Origin: Halobacillus hunanensis
Lineage (GTDB): Bacteria; Bacillota; Bacilli; Bacillales; Halobacillaceae
DNA length: 64,000 nucleotides
Reading direction: 5' to 3'
Assembly: GCF_900166655.1 (NCBI RefSeq)
Contig: NZ_FVZB01000005.1
Coordinates: forward strand, 749,001-813,000
Positions 33,423-41,562 of this stretch are shown here, piece after piece. The notes under the pieces were generated by a model. That model saw only the letters and a program-made list of their open reading frames with translations, ran no database searches and was not told where the DNA came from. Within the stretch, counting starts at the first letter, position 1. Every line of letters starts with the position of its first letter. Both the position numbers and the translations under genes were made by a program.

Positions 33423-33892
33423 TTAAGCTTCAAGTTCTTCGAGCTCCCAATCGTAATCAATTTGGACACTGCCCTTTAATGTTTGCGCCACTGGACAGTT
33501 GCGTTCAAACACATTTAGGGCGCGTTCGGCTTCAGTCCGTTTGCCTGTTGGGATCTCTACGTAAAAATGAATTTGAATGTGTGTAATTTTCATGACACCT
33601 TCAGGAGCCTCAATGGTGCCTTCAGCATCTGCTTTCAGTTTATCAGGATACGTTGGTATGCTGCGCGCCTCCAGCGCGCCAGAAAGTGTCCCGATCATTC
33701 AGCCAGCAGCCGCTGCAACAATATGGTCAAGAGTTGATGGATGTTCAGTTTCTGGTTCCTTTTTGTAAAAATCCTTCACTCCACCATGAATTCCATAATG
33801 AAAAGGTTCTTCAAAGTTGCCGATATAAGCACGGCGATTCGGCGGTTGATCTTGATAAATCCGAATTTTTGAAATCTCAATGGGTCTGTCAT
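33423..33892 (-). CDS. OsmC-family peroxiredoxin-like protein with in-frame UGA at the Cys position (candidate selenoprotein) and an early frameshift
   Basis: Read in one frame from about 33880 the strand encodes an OsmC/Ohr-type protein: RIYQDQPPNRRAYIGNFEEP, HYGIHGGVKDF, then HPSTLDHIVAAAAG-(UGA)-MIGTLSGALEARS and later ERNCPVAQTLKG. In this family the residue after AAAG is the peroxidatic Cys; here the codon is UGA (33701-33699), while the second Cys is kept. A GC-rich hairpin follows at SECIS distance. The well-placed ATG at 33892 (GAGGAG upstream) is one base out of frame; a single C missing from the CCC run at 33882-33884 explains this. Either a selenoprotein with one frameshift or sequencing error, or a pseudogene with two lesions. 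Confidence 0.6.
33661..33682 (-). promoter_or_regulatory. Candidate bacterial SECIS hairpin
   Basis: On the minus strand, starting 16 bases after the UGA, CTG-GCGCGC-TGGAG-GCGCGC-AG folds with a six-base-pair GC stem and two more pairs below a bulged G. The loop UGGAG has G at its second position, 25 bases from the UGA. This agrees with the recalled bSECIS rule (loop 16-37 bases from UGA, G in the first two loop positions). Such a GC-rich block is unusual in this AT-leaning gene. Confidence 0.5.
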
Positions 33893-33924
33893 TTTTTGAT
33901 CTCCTCTCTTCCTTTTCTCACCTC

Positions 33925-33950
33925 GTTCCCTTCTTATATACTTGCGAAAC
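33925..33950 (-). promoter_or_regulatory. SigB-like promoter of the osmC gene
   Basis: GTTTCG-N14-GGGAAC on the minus strand, 33 bases upstream of the ATG at 33892. Confidence 0.45.
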
Positions 33951-34038
33951 TTTGATATCATTATCTTGTTTGTCCTAATATAAATGATCGTGATTGCGAT
34001 TACTTCGTGAAAAACTTTTGGAAAGTGAGGTAGTTTAC

Positions 34039-34548
34039 ATGTTAAAAAGTGAACGACTGATCTTCAGACCCTATACGATGGAAGACCTTGACTTCTACGC
34101 TTCTTTATGGGGTGACCCTAAGGTAGTCCACTATATCGGAAGGGGTAAAACAAAAACCTATCAGGAAGCCAAAAGCAGTATGGAAAATTGGCTTTTCCCA
34201 CAGTACAAGGAGGGAACAGGATTGTACGCAATGGCTCTTAAGTCTAACCATCAATTAATCGGCCATGCAGGTTTAGTAAATCAAGAGATAGACGGGAAAA
34301 ATCAATTGGAAATCGGCTATTGGCTGCACCCAAGCTATTGGGGCAATGGCTTTGCTAAGGAGGCTTCGATCTTGTTTAAAAACTATGGATTGTACGAGCT
34401 TCACTCTGACAAGTTAATTTCTTTGATTAATCCCGATCACCCCGCATCCATTTTTGTTGCACGTAAAACAGGTCTTTCTTATGAAAGAACTGTTAATTTT
34501 AATGAGAAAGACACATTGGTGTACTCCATTGTACAACGTCAGGGTTAA
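34039..34548 (+). CDS. GNAT-family N-acetyltransferase (RimJ/RimL type)
   Basis: A 169-residue GNAT of the RimJ/RimL subgroup, starting MLKSERLIFRPYTMEDLDFY. The acetyl-CoA loop is in GYWLHPSYWGNGFAKEASIL (about residues 93-112). GTGAGG at 34025-34030 is spaced for the ATG at 34039, so the longer upstream frame is not used. Substrate could be a protein N-terminus, antibiotic or small amine. It is divergent from the osmC gene with 146 bases between. Confidence 0.85.
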   Translation: MLKSERLIFRPYTMEDLDFYASLWGDPKVVHYIGRGKTKTYQEAKSSMENWLFPQYKEGTGLYAMALKSNHQLIGHAGLVNQEIDGKNQLEIGYWLHPSYWGNGFAKEASILFKNYGLYELHSDKLISLINPDHPASIFVARKTGLSYERTVNFNEKDTLVYSIVQRQG

Positions 34549-34849
34549 ATATCGCTCTTAGGACATATTTTTGAATGCTGGATATGGATCTAGTTTATCT
34601 TGTTCTAGATGATGAAGGGAGCGAGGGGAAAATCTTCTGCCATGGGTAGCGGTTTTTATCTGAATAAGCGCTAAAGAAAGCTGTTTTATTGTAGCGAGAA
34701 AGCGCGGTCTAACTAGTAAGCAATAAAGCAGCGTGAGATCAATTGAGCATTCCCCAGTGATTTTCTATTACATTTAGCACTTTTTTGCTGCTTTTTTTTG
34801 AGTCTTTTTAAGTTATTCTACTTTTATCACAGGATTCGTGAATAATGGT

Positions 34850-34874
34850 GTTTATCAATTTTTAGAGTGGGTAT
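34850..34874 (+). promoter_or_regulatory. SigB-like promoter of ectD
   Basis: GTTTAT-N13-GGGTAT is one base from the recalled sigB consensus. It implies a leader of about 95 bases that contains a possible hairpin (GTTCCT/AGGAAC, 34895-34934). The rest of the gap 34549-34849 shows no gene. Confidence 0.6.
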
Positions 34875-34977
34875 GAATCCCGTACGTGGGAAAGTTCCTT
34901 GAGGGGAAGTCAGTAATAGCAGCAACTAGGAACACGGCTTCGAAGAATAAATTTTTTTGATAAGGAAGTGTTTTTTG

Positions 34978-35880
34978 ATGAAAGATTTATACCCTTCTAG
35001 ACAAAATCATAAGCCGGAGATTTTTAAGCGGAAAGACCCTGTGATTTATACGGATCGATCAAAAGACGGTCAGGCACCTATTACCAGAGAACAACTTAAT
35101 TTCTATGAGGAAAATGGTTTTTTACAGATCGAAAATTTCTTCACTGAGCAAGAGGTTTCTCAAATGCAAAAGGGCATTTTTGAACTGCAGGATTCCAGTA
35201 AAGACGTTACTTCCAACAAGGTAGTTCGGGAGCCGCAAAGTGACGAAATCAGGTCGATCTTCCATGTGCATCAGGATGACGACTATTTTAAAAAAGTGGC
35301 CAATGATCAGCGTTTACTTGATATCGTCAACCATCTCCTTGGAAGTGATGTCTATATCCATCAGTCCCGTATTAATTACAAACCTGGTTTTACCGGAAAA
35401 GAATTTGACTGGCATTCTGATTTTGAAACATGGCATGTGGAAGATGGTATGCCGAGGATGAGAGCGGTTAGTTTGTCTATCGCCTTATCTGATAATTACA
35501 CGTTTAACGGGCCATTGATGCTTATACCAGGGTCCCATAACTACTATGTCAGCTGTGTAGGGGAAACGCCTGATGATAACTATAAAGAGTCACTGCAGAA
35601 GCAGAAGCTTGGAGTCCCGGATCATGAGAATTTAAGCTGGTTAGCTGATCATGGCGGCGGCATTTCCGTGCCGACCGGAAAAGCTGGTTCAATTACTTTA
35701 TTCGAAAGCAATACCATGCATGGGTCAAACGGTAATATTACACCGTACAGCCGTAATAATCTGTTCATGGTTTTTAATAGTGTGGAAAATCAGCTAGTGG
35801 AGCCTTATTCAGGAGGAAAAAAACGTCCTGAATTTATCGCTGTACGAGAGGGTGCTCCAACATTAACGGAGAGTAAGTAA
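34978..35880 (+). CDS. ectD: Ectoine hydroxylase (EctD)
   Basis: A 300-residue non-heme Fe(II)/2-oxoglutarate dioxygenase that turns the osmolyte ectoine into 5-hydroxyectoine. The iron ligands are in [20 protein letters not shown] (HxD, about residues 144-146) and [16 protein letters not shown] (distal His about 245, with the 2-oxoglutarate-binding Arg). The [11 protein letters not shown] core is the EctD signature. AAGGAAG precedes the ATG at 34978. No ectABC genes are nearby, so ectoine is made elsewhere or imported. Confidence 0.95.
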   Translation: MKDLYPSRQNHKPEIFKRKDPVIYTDRSKDGQAPITREQLNFYEENGFLQIENFFTEQEVSQMQKGIFELQDSSKDVTSNKVVREPQSDEIRSIFHVHQDDDYFKKVANDQRLLDIVNHLLGSDVYIHQSRINYKPGFTGKEFDWHSDFETWHVEDGMPRMRAVSLSIALSDNYTFNGPLMLIPGSHNYYVSCVGETPDDNYKESLQKQKLGVPDHENLSWLADHGGGISVPTGKAGSITLFESNTMHGSNGNITPYSRNNLFMVFNSVENQLVEPYSGGKKRPEFIAVREGAPTLTESK

Positions 35881-35928
35881 TTTACTAGAGAGGAACTTTC
35901 CCAAAAAGAGTTACTGGCTATATAACAA

Positions 35929-35974
35929 GCTGTTTCAAATTGGGGCTATGCTCCATTTGAAACAGCCTTTTTTA
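35929..35974 (+). terminator. Terminator of ectD
   Basis: GCTGTTTCAAAT pairs with ATTTGAAACAGC across a short loop, followed by a six-T run. Confidence 0.9.
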
Positions 35975-36003
35975 TGTATGATCAAGAATGAGTTATAATA
36001 TAC

Positions 36004-36098
36004 GACAAGGTTTCAGTTCCTGGTTTACATTCCACCAGGGTGAGATTTTTATCTGAAAAATAAACTCCTGTCTCTTAAATTCAGGGAGTTATTTTTTT
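36004..36098 (+). promoter_or_regulatory. Structured leader with terminator before the MFS gene
   Basis: A TATAAT (35994-35999) would start a leader with nested pairing TTTCAG…CTGAAA enclosing CCTGG…CCAGG, then a terminator AACTCCTG/CAGGGAGTT with seven T residues (36062-36098), all before the MFS ribosome site. This order, aptamer-like fold then terminator then gene, suggests attenuation. I cannot match it to a known riboswitch class. Confidence 0.5.
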
Positions 36099-36133
36099 AT
36101 GTTTTTACATCGAGGCGATAGGAAGTGATTCAT

Positions 36134-37345
36134 ATGGGCCAAACGGAAGATATGACAGGCCAATCAGGATATACATCAAAAGACAAACCTTTTTGGATGG
36201 CCATCGTGGCGTTGACAGTCGCCTCGTTTATGACCTTTTCAAATATTTATATGGTGCAGCCGATTTTGCCACAATTTGCTCGTGAGTTCGGAGTAACCCC
36301 GACGGTATCTAGTTTAATGCTGTCCTTAACGATTTTCTCCCTTATTTTAGGTTTGTTATTTTTCGGATTGATGTCGGATAGATGGGGAAGAGTCGCCTTA
36401 ATGAAAGGAACAATTCTGCTCTCTATCATTCCATTATTGATTATTCCTTTTCTAGAGTCCTTTACGAATATATTGGTTTTAAGGTTTATTCAGGGCTTTT
36501 TCGCAGCCGGACTGCCTGCTGCAGCCATTGCTTATATTGGAGAGGAATTTGAACAGCGTAGTGTACGGATTGGCATCTCTTTTTACATCGCCAGTAATGC
36601 TGTTGGTGGTATGTTTGGCAGAGTATTCGTTGGTTACCTGACTGAGCAAATGTCCTGGCAGAGCGCCATCTGGTTGTTATTTGGGATCGAAACGGTTTTT
36701 TTCCTATTATTTGTTTTCTTACTTCCTAAATCTCAAAACTTTGTGGCAAGTAGCCTTCCAGTGAAAAAAGACTTGGCTATGATGTTTGTCCATTTGAAAA
36801 ATAAAAATCTCATTCCAGCTTTTTATATGGGGATTGTGATTCAACTGGCATTTACAGGGGTTTGGACTTATTTGCCCTTCTATTTAATGGAGGCCCCTTA
36901 TTATTTATCGATTGGAACGATTACGTTAGCTTATTTTGCCTATGGCATGGGGTTGGTCGGTTCACCACTTGCCAGTAAGTTGTCGCTTACCTTTGATTTA
37001 AGCAAAATTATCATAATAAGTGCAACAGTTATGCTGACTGGGATTGCTGTCACGACATTACCAATGGCATCGCTTGTGTACACAGGTCTGATTCTTATGT
37101 GTTTAGGATTCTTTGTCATCCATTCGATGATGGCGTGGCTGGTCAATCAACAAGCCACCCATCACAAAGGAGGGGCTTCAAGTCTCTACCTTGTTAGTTA
37201 TTATGTGGGCGTATCAGGCGGCGGTACGATCACAGGTTTCTTATGGAGCAGGTGGGGCTGGGTAGGCGTTATTTCGCTTGCTGTTCTTGTCATTCCTGGT
37301 GTTTTGTGGGGCAAAAGAACCTACTTGCGTCCCTCGTCGACATAA
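36134..37345 (+). CDS. MFS transporter
   Basis: A 403-residue, 12-helix major facilitator. The loop 2-3 motif reads FFGLMSDRWGRVALMKG (about residues 76-92) and an N-terminal TM1 motif NIYMVQPILPQFAREFGVTP is typical of YgaY/arabinose-efflux-like exporters. The start is ATG 36134, eight bases from AGGAAG; an in-frame GTG at 36125 overlaps that site. Substrate unknown. It is preceded by an attenuator-like leader and followed by a strong terminator. Confidence 0.92.
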   Translation: MGQTEDMTGQSGYTSKDKPFWMAIVALTVASFMTFSNIYMVQPILPQFAREFGVTPTVSSLMLSLTIFSLILGLLFFGLMSDRWGRVALMKGTILLSIIPLLIIPFLESFTNILVLRFIQGFFAAGLPAAAIAYIGEEFEQRSVRIGISFYIASNAVGGMFGRVFVGYLTEQMSWQSAIWLLFGIETVFFLLFVFLLPKSQNFVASSLPVKKDLAMMFVHLKNKNLIPAFYMGIVIQLAFTGVWTYLPFYLMEAPYYLSIGTITLAYFAYGMGLVGSPLASKLSLTFDLSKIIIISATVMLTGIAVTTLPMASLVYTGLILMCLGFFVIHSMMAWLVNQQATHHKGGASSLYLVSYYVGVSGGGTITGFLWSRWGWVGVISLAVLVIPGVLWGKRTYLRPSST

Positions 37346-37352
37346 CATGTTT

Positions 37353-37384
37353 AAGTCTGCTGATGATGGCAGACTTTTTTTTTT
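37353..37384 (+). terminator. Terminator of the MFS gene
   Basis: AGTCTGC/GCAGACT hairpin followed by ten or more T residues. Confidence 0.9.
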
Positions 37385-37412
37385 ATTTTATTTTGAATGA
37401 ATTGAATTTAAA

Positions 37413-37430
37413 TGAATGAATATTCATTAT
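37413..37430 (+). promoter_or_regulatory. FadR-like operator of the acyl-CoA cluster
   Basis: TGAATGAATATTCATTAT matches the recalled B. subtilis FadR operator TGAATGANTANTCATTCA except for the last two bases. FadR releases DNA when long-chain acyl-CoA binds, which suits the downstream hydroxyacyl-CoA dehydrogenase and enoyl-CoA hydratase genes. Confidence 0.65.
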
Positions 37431-37470
37431 CTGACTTGAATTTTCAGAATAGTCGATATAAAATGGGTTT

Positions 37471-37492
37471 ACATACCAACTGGTAAGTATGT
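37471..37492 (+). promoter_or_regulatory. Second palindrome before the acyl-CoA cluster (TetR-type)
   Basis: An imperfect palindrome with ACATACCAAC and GTAAGTATGT arms around CTGG looks like a TetR-family operator, distinct from the FadR box 40 bases upstream. No regulator gene is adjacent. Confidence 0.45.
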
Positions 37493-37556
37493 TAGGTGAA
37501 AAGCTGTGATGAATGTCTTATTTTACAAAATCTATAAGCAATAGGGGAGGAGCCGT

Positions 37557-38429
37557 ATGACGATTGAACAGGTAGCAGTAATTGGAGCGGGTTCAATGGG
37601 TCACCAAATTGCAATGCTCAGTGCACTCGCAGGCTTGCAAACGAATGTACAAGATGTAAATCTGGATTCACTTGACGAAGCAAAGACGAAATTAACGAAG
37701 ATTATGGACAAATGGGTGCGCAAACAGAAGATTACCGCAGAAGCGCGTGACGATGCTTTTGGGCGTCTTATGTTTACTACGGACTTACGAGAAGCAGCGA
37801 GCGATGCAGACTTTATTATTGAGGCTGTTGTAGAGAAACTTGAAGTAAAGCGTAAAGTCCTTACTGAGTTGGATGAAGTTGCTCCAAAGCATGCGGTGTT
37901 TGCGACCAATTCATCTACGATCGTAAGCTCATTGATTGCTGATGCGACATCGAGGCCGGAGAAAGTGTGCAATATGCATTTCTTTTTTCCGCCACTCGTG
38001 ATGGATTGCGTAGAAGTTGTCAAGGGTGACCATACTTCAGACGAAACGACCCAACTTGCAATGAATGTCTGTGACCAGATGAATCGTACAGCCGTCCTTT
38101 TGCAAAAAGAGATATCTGGGTTTGTTGCGAATCGGATTCTGTTTGCGATCCAGAAGGAAGCAATGGCCTTGTACGAAGAAGGATATGCTGACTTCAAGGA
38201 TATAGACAAAATTACTCGTAAAGCGTTAGGTCATCCTGTCGGACCGTTTGAACTGATGGATCTCTCAGGAATCGATGTTGGATATTACGTTATGCAGCAG
38301 CGGTATGCAGAATCCGGTGATCCAAATGATCAACCATCAAGGACTCTTATTGAAAAAGTAGAATCCGGTGAATTTGGCCGGAAAACGGGTAAAGGTTTCT
38401 ATACTTATAGTCATAAAGTGAACAACTAG
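37557..38429 (+). CDS. 3-hydroxyacyl-CoA (3-hydroxybutyryl-CoA) dehydrogenase
   Basis: A 290-residue NAD-dependent dehydrogenase oxidising L-3-hydroxyacyl-CoA to the 3-keto form. The Rossmann motif is VIGAGSMGHQIAM (about residues 8-20). Catalytic elements are Ser/Asn in ATNSSTIVSS, the His-Phe of CNMHFFFPPLVMDCVE, and the C-terminal GHPVGPFELMDLSG. It heads a cluster of six genes with short spacings, downstream of a FadR-like box. GGGGAGGAG precedes the ATG. Confidence 0.93.
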   Translation: MTIEQVAVIGAGSMGHQIAMLSALAGLQTNVQDVNLDSLDEAKTKLTKIMDKWVRKQKITAEARDDAFGRLMFTTDLREAASDADFIIEAVVEKLEVKRKVLTELDEVAPKHAVFATNSSTIVSSLIADATSRPEKVCNMHFFFPPLVMDCVEVVKGDHTSDETTQLAMNVCDQMNRTAVLLQKEISGFVANRILFAIQKEAMALYEEGYADFKDIDKITRKALGHPVGPFELMDLSGIDVGYYVMQQRYAESGDPNDQPSRTLIEKVESGEFGRKTGKGFYTYSHKVNN

Positions 38430-38445
38430 AGGAGGAAAATGATTC

Positions 38446-38844
38446 ATGCATGAGGTAGAAGTAGGGGTACGGTTTTGCGAAACAGATCTACTGGGACACG
38501 TAAATAATAATAACTTTTTTGTTTATTTAGAGGATGCCAGAATACGTTTTTTTGAAGATGTAGAGGTAGTAAAAGAAGATTGGAATTTCATTCTTGCTTC
38601 TATTAAATGCGACTTTTTAAAGCAGGTTTATTTTAAACAAAAGCTGGTCATTAAAAGTGGCGTAGCTAAAATTGGTCATTCAAGTTTTCATTTGGACCAG
38701 GAAATATATGAGAAAGAATCAGGAGAAATTGTAGCGAAGGGATCAAGTGTAATTGTGCAGTTCGATTTCGATTCGCAGCAAAGTGATCCGTTATCAGAAG
38801 ACATGAAGAAACAGTTGGCAGCTTATCAAATGGCAGCAAACTAG
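38446..38844 (+). CDS. Acyl-CoA thioesterase (4HBT hot-dog family)
   Basis: A 132-residue hot-dog thioesterase that hydrolyses acyl-CoA. The N-terminal active-site segment is RFCETDLLGHVNNNNFFVYLEDARI, with the family Asp of the ETDLLGHVNN motif near residue 13. AGGAGGAAAATGATTC precedes the ATG. It sits 16 bases after the dehydrogenase gene and 12 before the next, so it belongs to the acyl-CoA operon. Confidence 0.9.
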   Translation: MHEVEVGVRFCETDLLGHVNNNNFFVYLEDARIRFFEDVEVVKEDWNFILASIKCDFLKQVYFKQKLVIKSGVAKIGHSSFHLDQEIYEKESGEIVAKGSSVIVQFDFDSQQSDPLSEDMKKQLAAYQMAAN

Positions 38845-38856
38845 GAGGGACGTGTA

Positions 38857-39912
38857 TTGGCCTATACAGTTGATACCCAGAAGGTTCGTAAAGGCGAAGA
38901 AATTGATGAGCAGGGGATAGAGACCTTTTTGCGCGAAAAGCTTCGTGGCCTTCCAGATGAAAAATTAGAAGTGCGGCAATTTGGGGCAGGACATTCGAAT
39001 TTAACGTATGAACTTACAATAGGTGATTGGGAGGCCGTGTTACGCAGACCGCCTATGGGGCCAGTTGCTCCTAAAGCCCATGATATGGAACGTGAGTACC
39101 GTGTGTTACAAGCTATTCATCCGGTTTTTCCTCTGGCACCAAAACCGCTTGCTTTTGAATCGGGTGAACTCTTAGGCCGGCCCTTTTTTGTGATGGAGCG
39201 TCGTCATGGACTCGTTTTTGACACGGAATTTCCCAAAGGGATGCCCCCCACTCCCGAGTTCGGCCGTAAACTCTCTGAAACTATGGTGGATCGATTAGCA
39301 GAACTTCATTCAATTGATTACAAAGCTACTAAACTTAGGGATATGGTGAAACCTGATGGATTTATGGAACGCCAGATCCACGGTTGGATTAAGCGATATG
39401 AGAAGGCGAGAACGGATGATGTTGTGTCAGGCGAGCGATTAAAAAATTGGCTCGTGGAACATATTCCAGATTCAGACGAGGCCTCCATTATTCATTATGA
39501 TTACAAATTAAACAATGCACTGTTTGATGAGGAAGCGAATATGGTAGGGTTATTCGATTGGGAAATGACCACGGTTGGCGACCCGCTTGCGGATCTTGGG
39601 GCAGCGATGAGTTATTGGATCGAAGCGGAGGACCCAGAGCTTTTAAAAACGGGTCTAGGCAAGTCGCCGCTTACAGTAAACGAAGGCTTTTACACCCGCG
39701 ATGAATTTATTGCTAGATATGCAGAAAAGAGTGGCCGTAACTTAAGTAATATAAACGTATATGTTACATTTGCCTACTTTAAACTGGCTGGAATCATTCA
39801 ACAAATTTATTATCGCTATAAGAAAGGTCAAACCGATGATCCAAGGTTTTCCCGTATGAACGTATTTGTAAATAACTTAATTAAACACGCAGAAGAAACG
39901 GCCGGGTTGTGA
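38857..39912 (+). CDS. Phosphotransferase-family protein (ACAD10/11 N-terminal-like)
   Basis: A 351-residue kinase-fold protein of the APH superfamily, of the subgroup found with acyl-CoA dehydrogenases (the ACAD10/ACAD11 kinase domain, which phosphorylates 4-hydroxyacyl-CoA). Key motifs: HYDYKLNNALFD (about residues 208-219) where aspartate is the catalytic base, and LFDWEMTTVGDPLADLGAAM (about 229-248). It starts at TTG after AGGAGGGACG. Its presence beside hydroxyacyl-CoA genes supports a role in 4-hydroxy acid catabolism, by inference. Confidence 0.88.
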   Translation: MAYTVDTQKVRKGEEIDEQGIETFLREKLRGLPDEKLEVRQFGAGHSNLTYELTIGDWEAVLRRPPMGPVAPKAHDMEREYRVLQAIHPVFPLAPKPLAFESGELLGRPFFVMERRHGLVFDTEFPKGMPPTPEFGRKLSETMVDRLAELHSIDYKATKLRDMVKPDGFMERQIHGWIKRYEKARTDDVVSGERLKNWLVEHIPDSDEASIIHYDYKLNNALFDEEANMVGLFDWEMTTVGDPLADLGAAMSYWIEAEDPELLKTGLGKSPLTVNEGFYTRDEFIARYAEKSGRNLSNINVYVTFAYFKLAGIIQQIYYRYKKGQTDDPRFSRMNVFVNNLIKHAEETAGL

Positions 39913-39913
39913 A

Positions 39914-40657
39914 ATGAGTGACATTCAAGTCATTTTTAAAAAAGAAGATATTCAGCCCGACTTGATGAAAGATAAAGTTGCAGTTGTATTTGATGTATTA
40001 TTTGCCACATCAACCATCATAGCTGCACTTGCTGACGGAGCGTCTTCGGTTATTGCCGTATACGACCAGGCACAAGCCCGGGAAAAAGCAAAATCAATCC
40101 ACGAACCTTATGTGTTAGCAGGGGAAGACAAAGGAAGGACAATTAAAGGCTTTGAGCCCCCATTACGAAGCCACTTGCAGCCACTCGTAACCGGAAAGCA
40201 TGTAGTGTTGTCGACAACGAATGGGACCGTAGCACTAAACCGCTCCAGCCAAGCTGATGCTTTATATGCTTCATCCCTATTAAATAACCCAGCTATGGCG
40301 CATCACTTAGCTGACAAGCATCCGAACGATACGATCGTTCTCGTCTGTTCAGGGACGAGCGGCCATTATACAATGGAGGATTTTTATGGCGCAGGCAGTT
40401 TAGTATCTTTCCTAATGAAAGAAGGAGATTTTAATCTTTCTGATGCCGCACGGACTGCTCTACACTTTTATCAAGGAAGCGGTCACAGTGCCTTTAAGTT
40501 ACTACGCACTTCTAGAATTGGCAAATTACTTGTGGGAATGGGCATGGACGAAGAAGAAATTGAATTTGCAGCACAGGAAGGACTGTTTGAAACGATCGCT
40601 AAATATGAACCGGAGAGCGGACAAATAAAAAAGTATTCGAATAATCTAGATCACTGA
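39914..40657 (+). CDS. 2-phosphosulfolactate phosphatase family (ComB-like)
   Basis: A 247-residue protein of the ComB family, whose founder removes phosphate from 2-phosphosulfolactate with Mg2+. Recognisable blocks are VAVVFDVLFATSTIIAAL (about residues 23-40; families usually have LRATST, here LFATST), LSTTNGTVALNRS (about 97-109), and VCSGTSGHYTMEDFYGAGSL (about 142-161). It starts one base after the kinase gene, so it is translationally coupled. A sulfolactate enzyme inside an acyl-CoA operon is unexpected. Confidence 0.85.
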   Translation: MSDIQVIFKKEDIQPDLMKDKVAVVFDVLFATSTIIAALADGASSVIAVYDQAQAREKAKSIHEPYVLAGEDKGRTIKGFEPPLRSHLQPLVTGKHVVLSTTNGTVALNRSSQADALYASSLLNNPAMAHHLADKHPNDTIVLVCSGTSGHYTMEDFYGAGSLVSFLMKEGDFNLSDAARTALHFYQGSGHSAFKLLRTSRIGKLLVGMGMDEEEIEFAAQEGLFETIAKYEPESGQIKKYSNNLDH

Positions 40658-40761
40658 CATGGCTCGACAATAATTTCCCGGGAAATATAGCTCATAAGTG
40701 ATCGGGTTGTTTTGAACGAGAAACAAGAGATCATCTAACTTTTAATAGGGAGCTGGTAGTT

Positions 40762-41550
40762 ATGATAAATCTTAGTAATGAACATTTGAGTGTGTCATTG
40801 AATGGACCTGTGCTTTCCTGTGTATTAAACAGACCCGATAGTTTGAATGCCTTTTCGGATCAAATGGTTGCGGGATTACAAGACGCGTTGCATGAAGCGG
40901 AACGTAATGAGGACATCAAAGTAATCGTCCTGTCTGGGGCTGGAAGGTCCTTTTCAGCTGGTGGCGATGTGAAAAATATGGGGAAGGCGACAGCTAAAGA
41001 AATGTACGAGCATTTAGGAGCTTTAAACAAGTTAATTCTGATGATTAAAGACCTTGCAAAACCAGTAGTAGCTGTCGTTCACGGCTACGCTGCAGGAGCC
41101 GGGTTCAATTTAGCTCTTGCCTGTGATCAAATCATCGCAGCAGAAGAAAGTAAGTTCGTGTTAAGCTTTGCACAGGTTGGCCTTGTGTCTGATGGGGGCG
41201 GCCATTATTTCTTAGCGAAGATTCTAGGTCCATATCGAGCGAAGGAGCTTTTATTTAAAGCAGAACCAGTGCCGGCTGAAACGGCATTGAAGTGGGGACT
41301 GGTTAATCGTGTATTTCCGCTTTCAGATCTGGAGGAAGGGGCTATGGATTATGCCCTTAGCCTGGCGAAGGGACCTGTTCAGGCTCTCGGAATGATGAAA
41401 AAGCTTGTCGATCAGTCAGACCAATCTGATTTAGCCACTATCCTTGAACAAGAGCGGTTAGTACAAACAATGATGGCACAAACAAATGATCATAAAGAGG
41501 GAATCCAAGCCTTTAAAGATAAACGTAAGCCTGTTTTTGCAGGAAAGTGA
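40762..41550 (+). CDS. Enoyl-CoA hydratase/isomerase family protein
   Basis: A 262-residue crotonase-fold enzyme. The oxyanion-hole elements are ILSGAGRSFSAGGDVKNM (about residues 57-74) and VHGYAAGAGFNLALACD (about 109-125). At the usual catalytic glutamate positions it reads FAQVGLVSDGGG: Asp replaces one Glu, a pattern typical of PaaG/isomerase-like members rather than classical hydratases. It follows the ComB-like gene after 104 bases. Confidence 0.9.
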   Translation: MINLSNEHLSVSLNGPVLSCVLNRPDSLNAFSDQMVAGLQDALHEAERNEDIKVIVLSGAGRSFSAGGDVKNMGKATAKEMYEHLGALNKLILMIKDLAKPVVAVVHGYAAGAGFNLALACDQIIAAEESKFVLSFAQVGLVSDGGGHYFLAKILGPYRAKELLFKAEPVPAETALKWGLVNRVFPLSDLEEGAMDYALSLAKGPVQALGMMKKLVDQSDQSDLATILEQERLVQTMMAQTNDHKEGIQAFKDKRKPVFAGK

Positions 41551-41562
41551 GGAGATGTACAC

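Noticed and set aside
33252..33479. Open frame on the plus strand over 75 codons
   Set aside because: It is antisense to the DUF1540 gene and the end of the OsmC gene and has no ribosome site.
33699..33701. UGA read as tryptophan
   Set aside because: Other genes here use UGA as a stop and UGG for Trp; the aligned residue in the family is Cys, not Trp.
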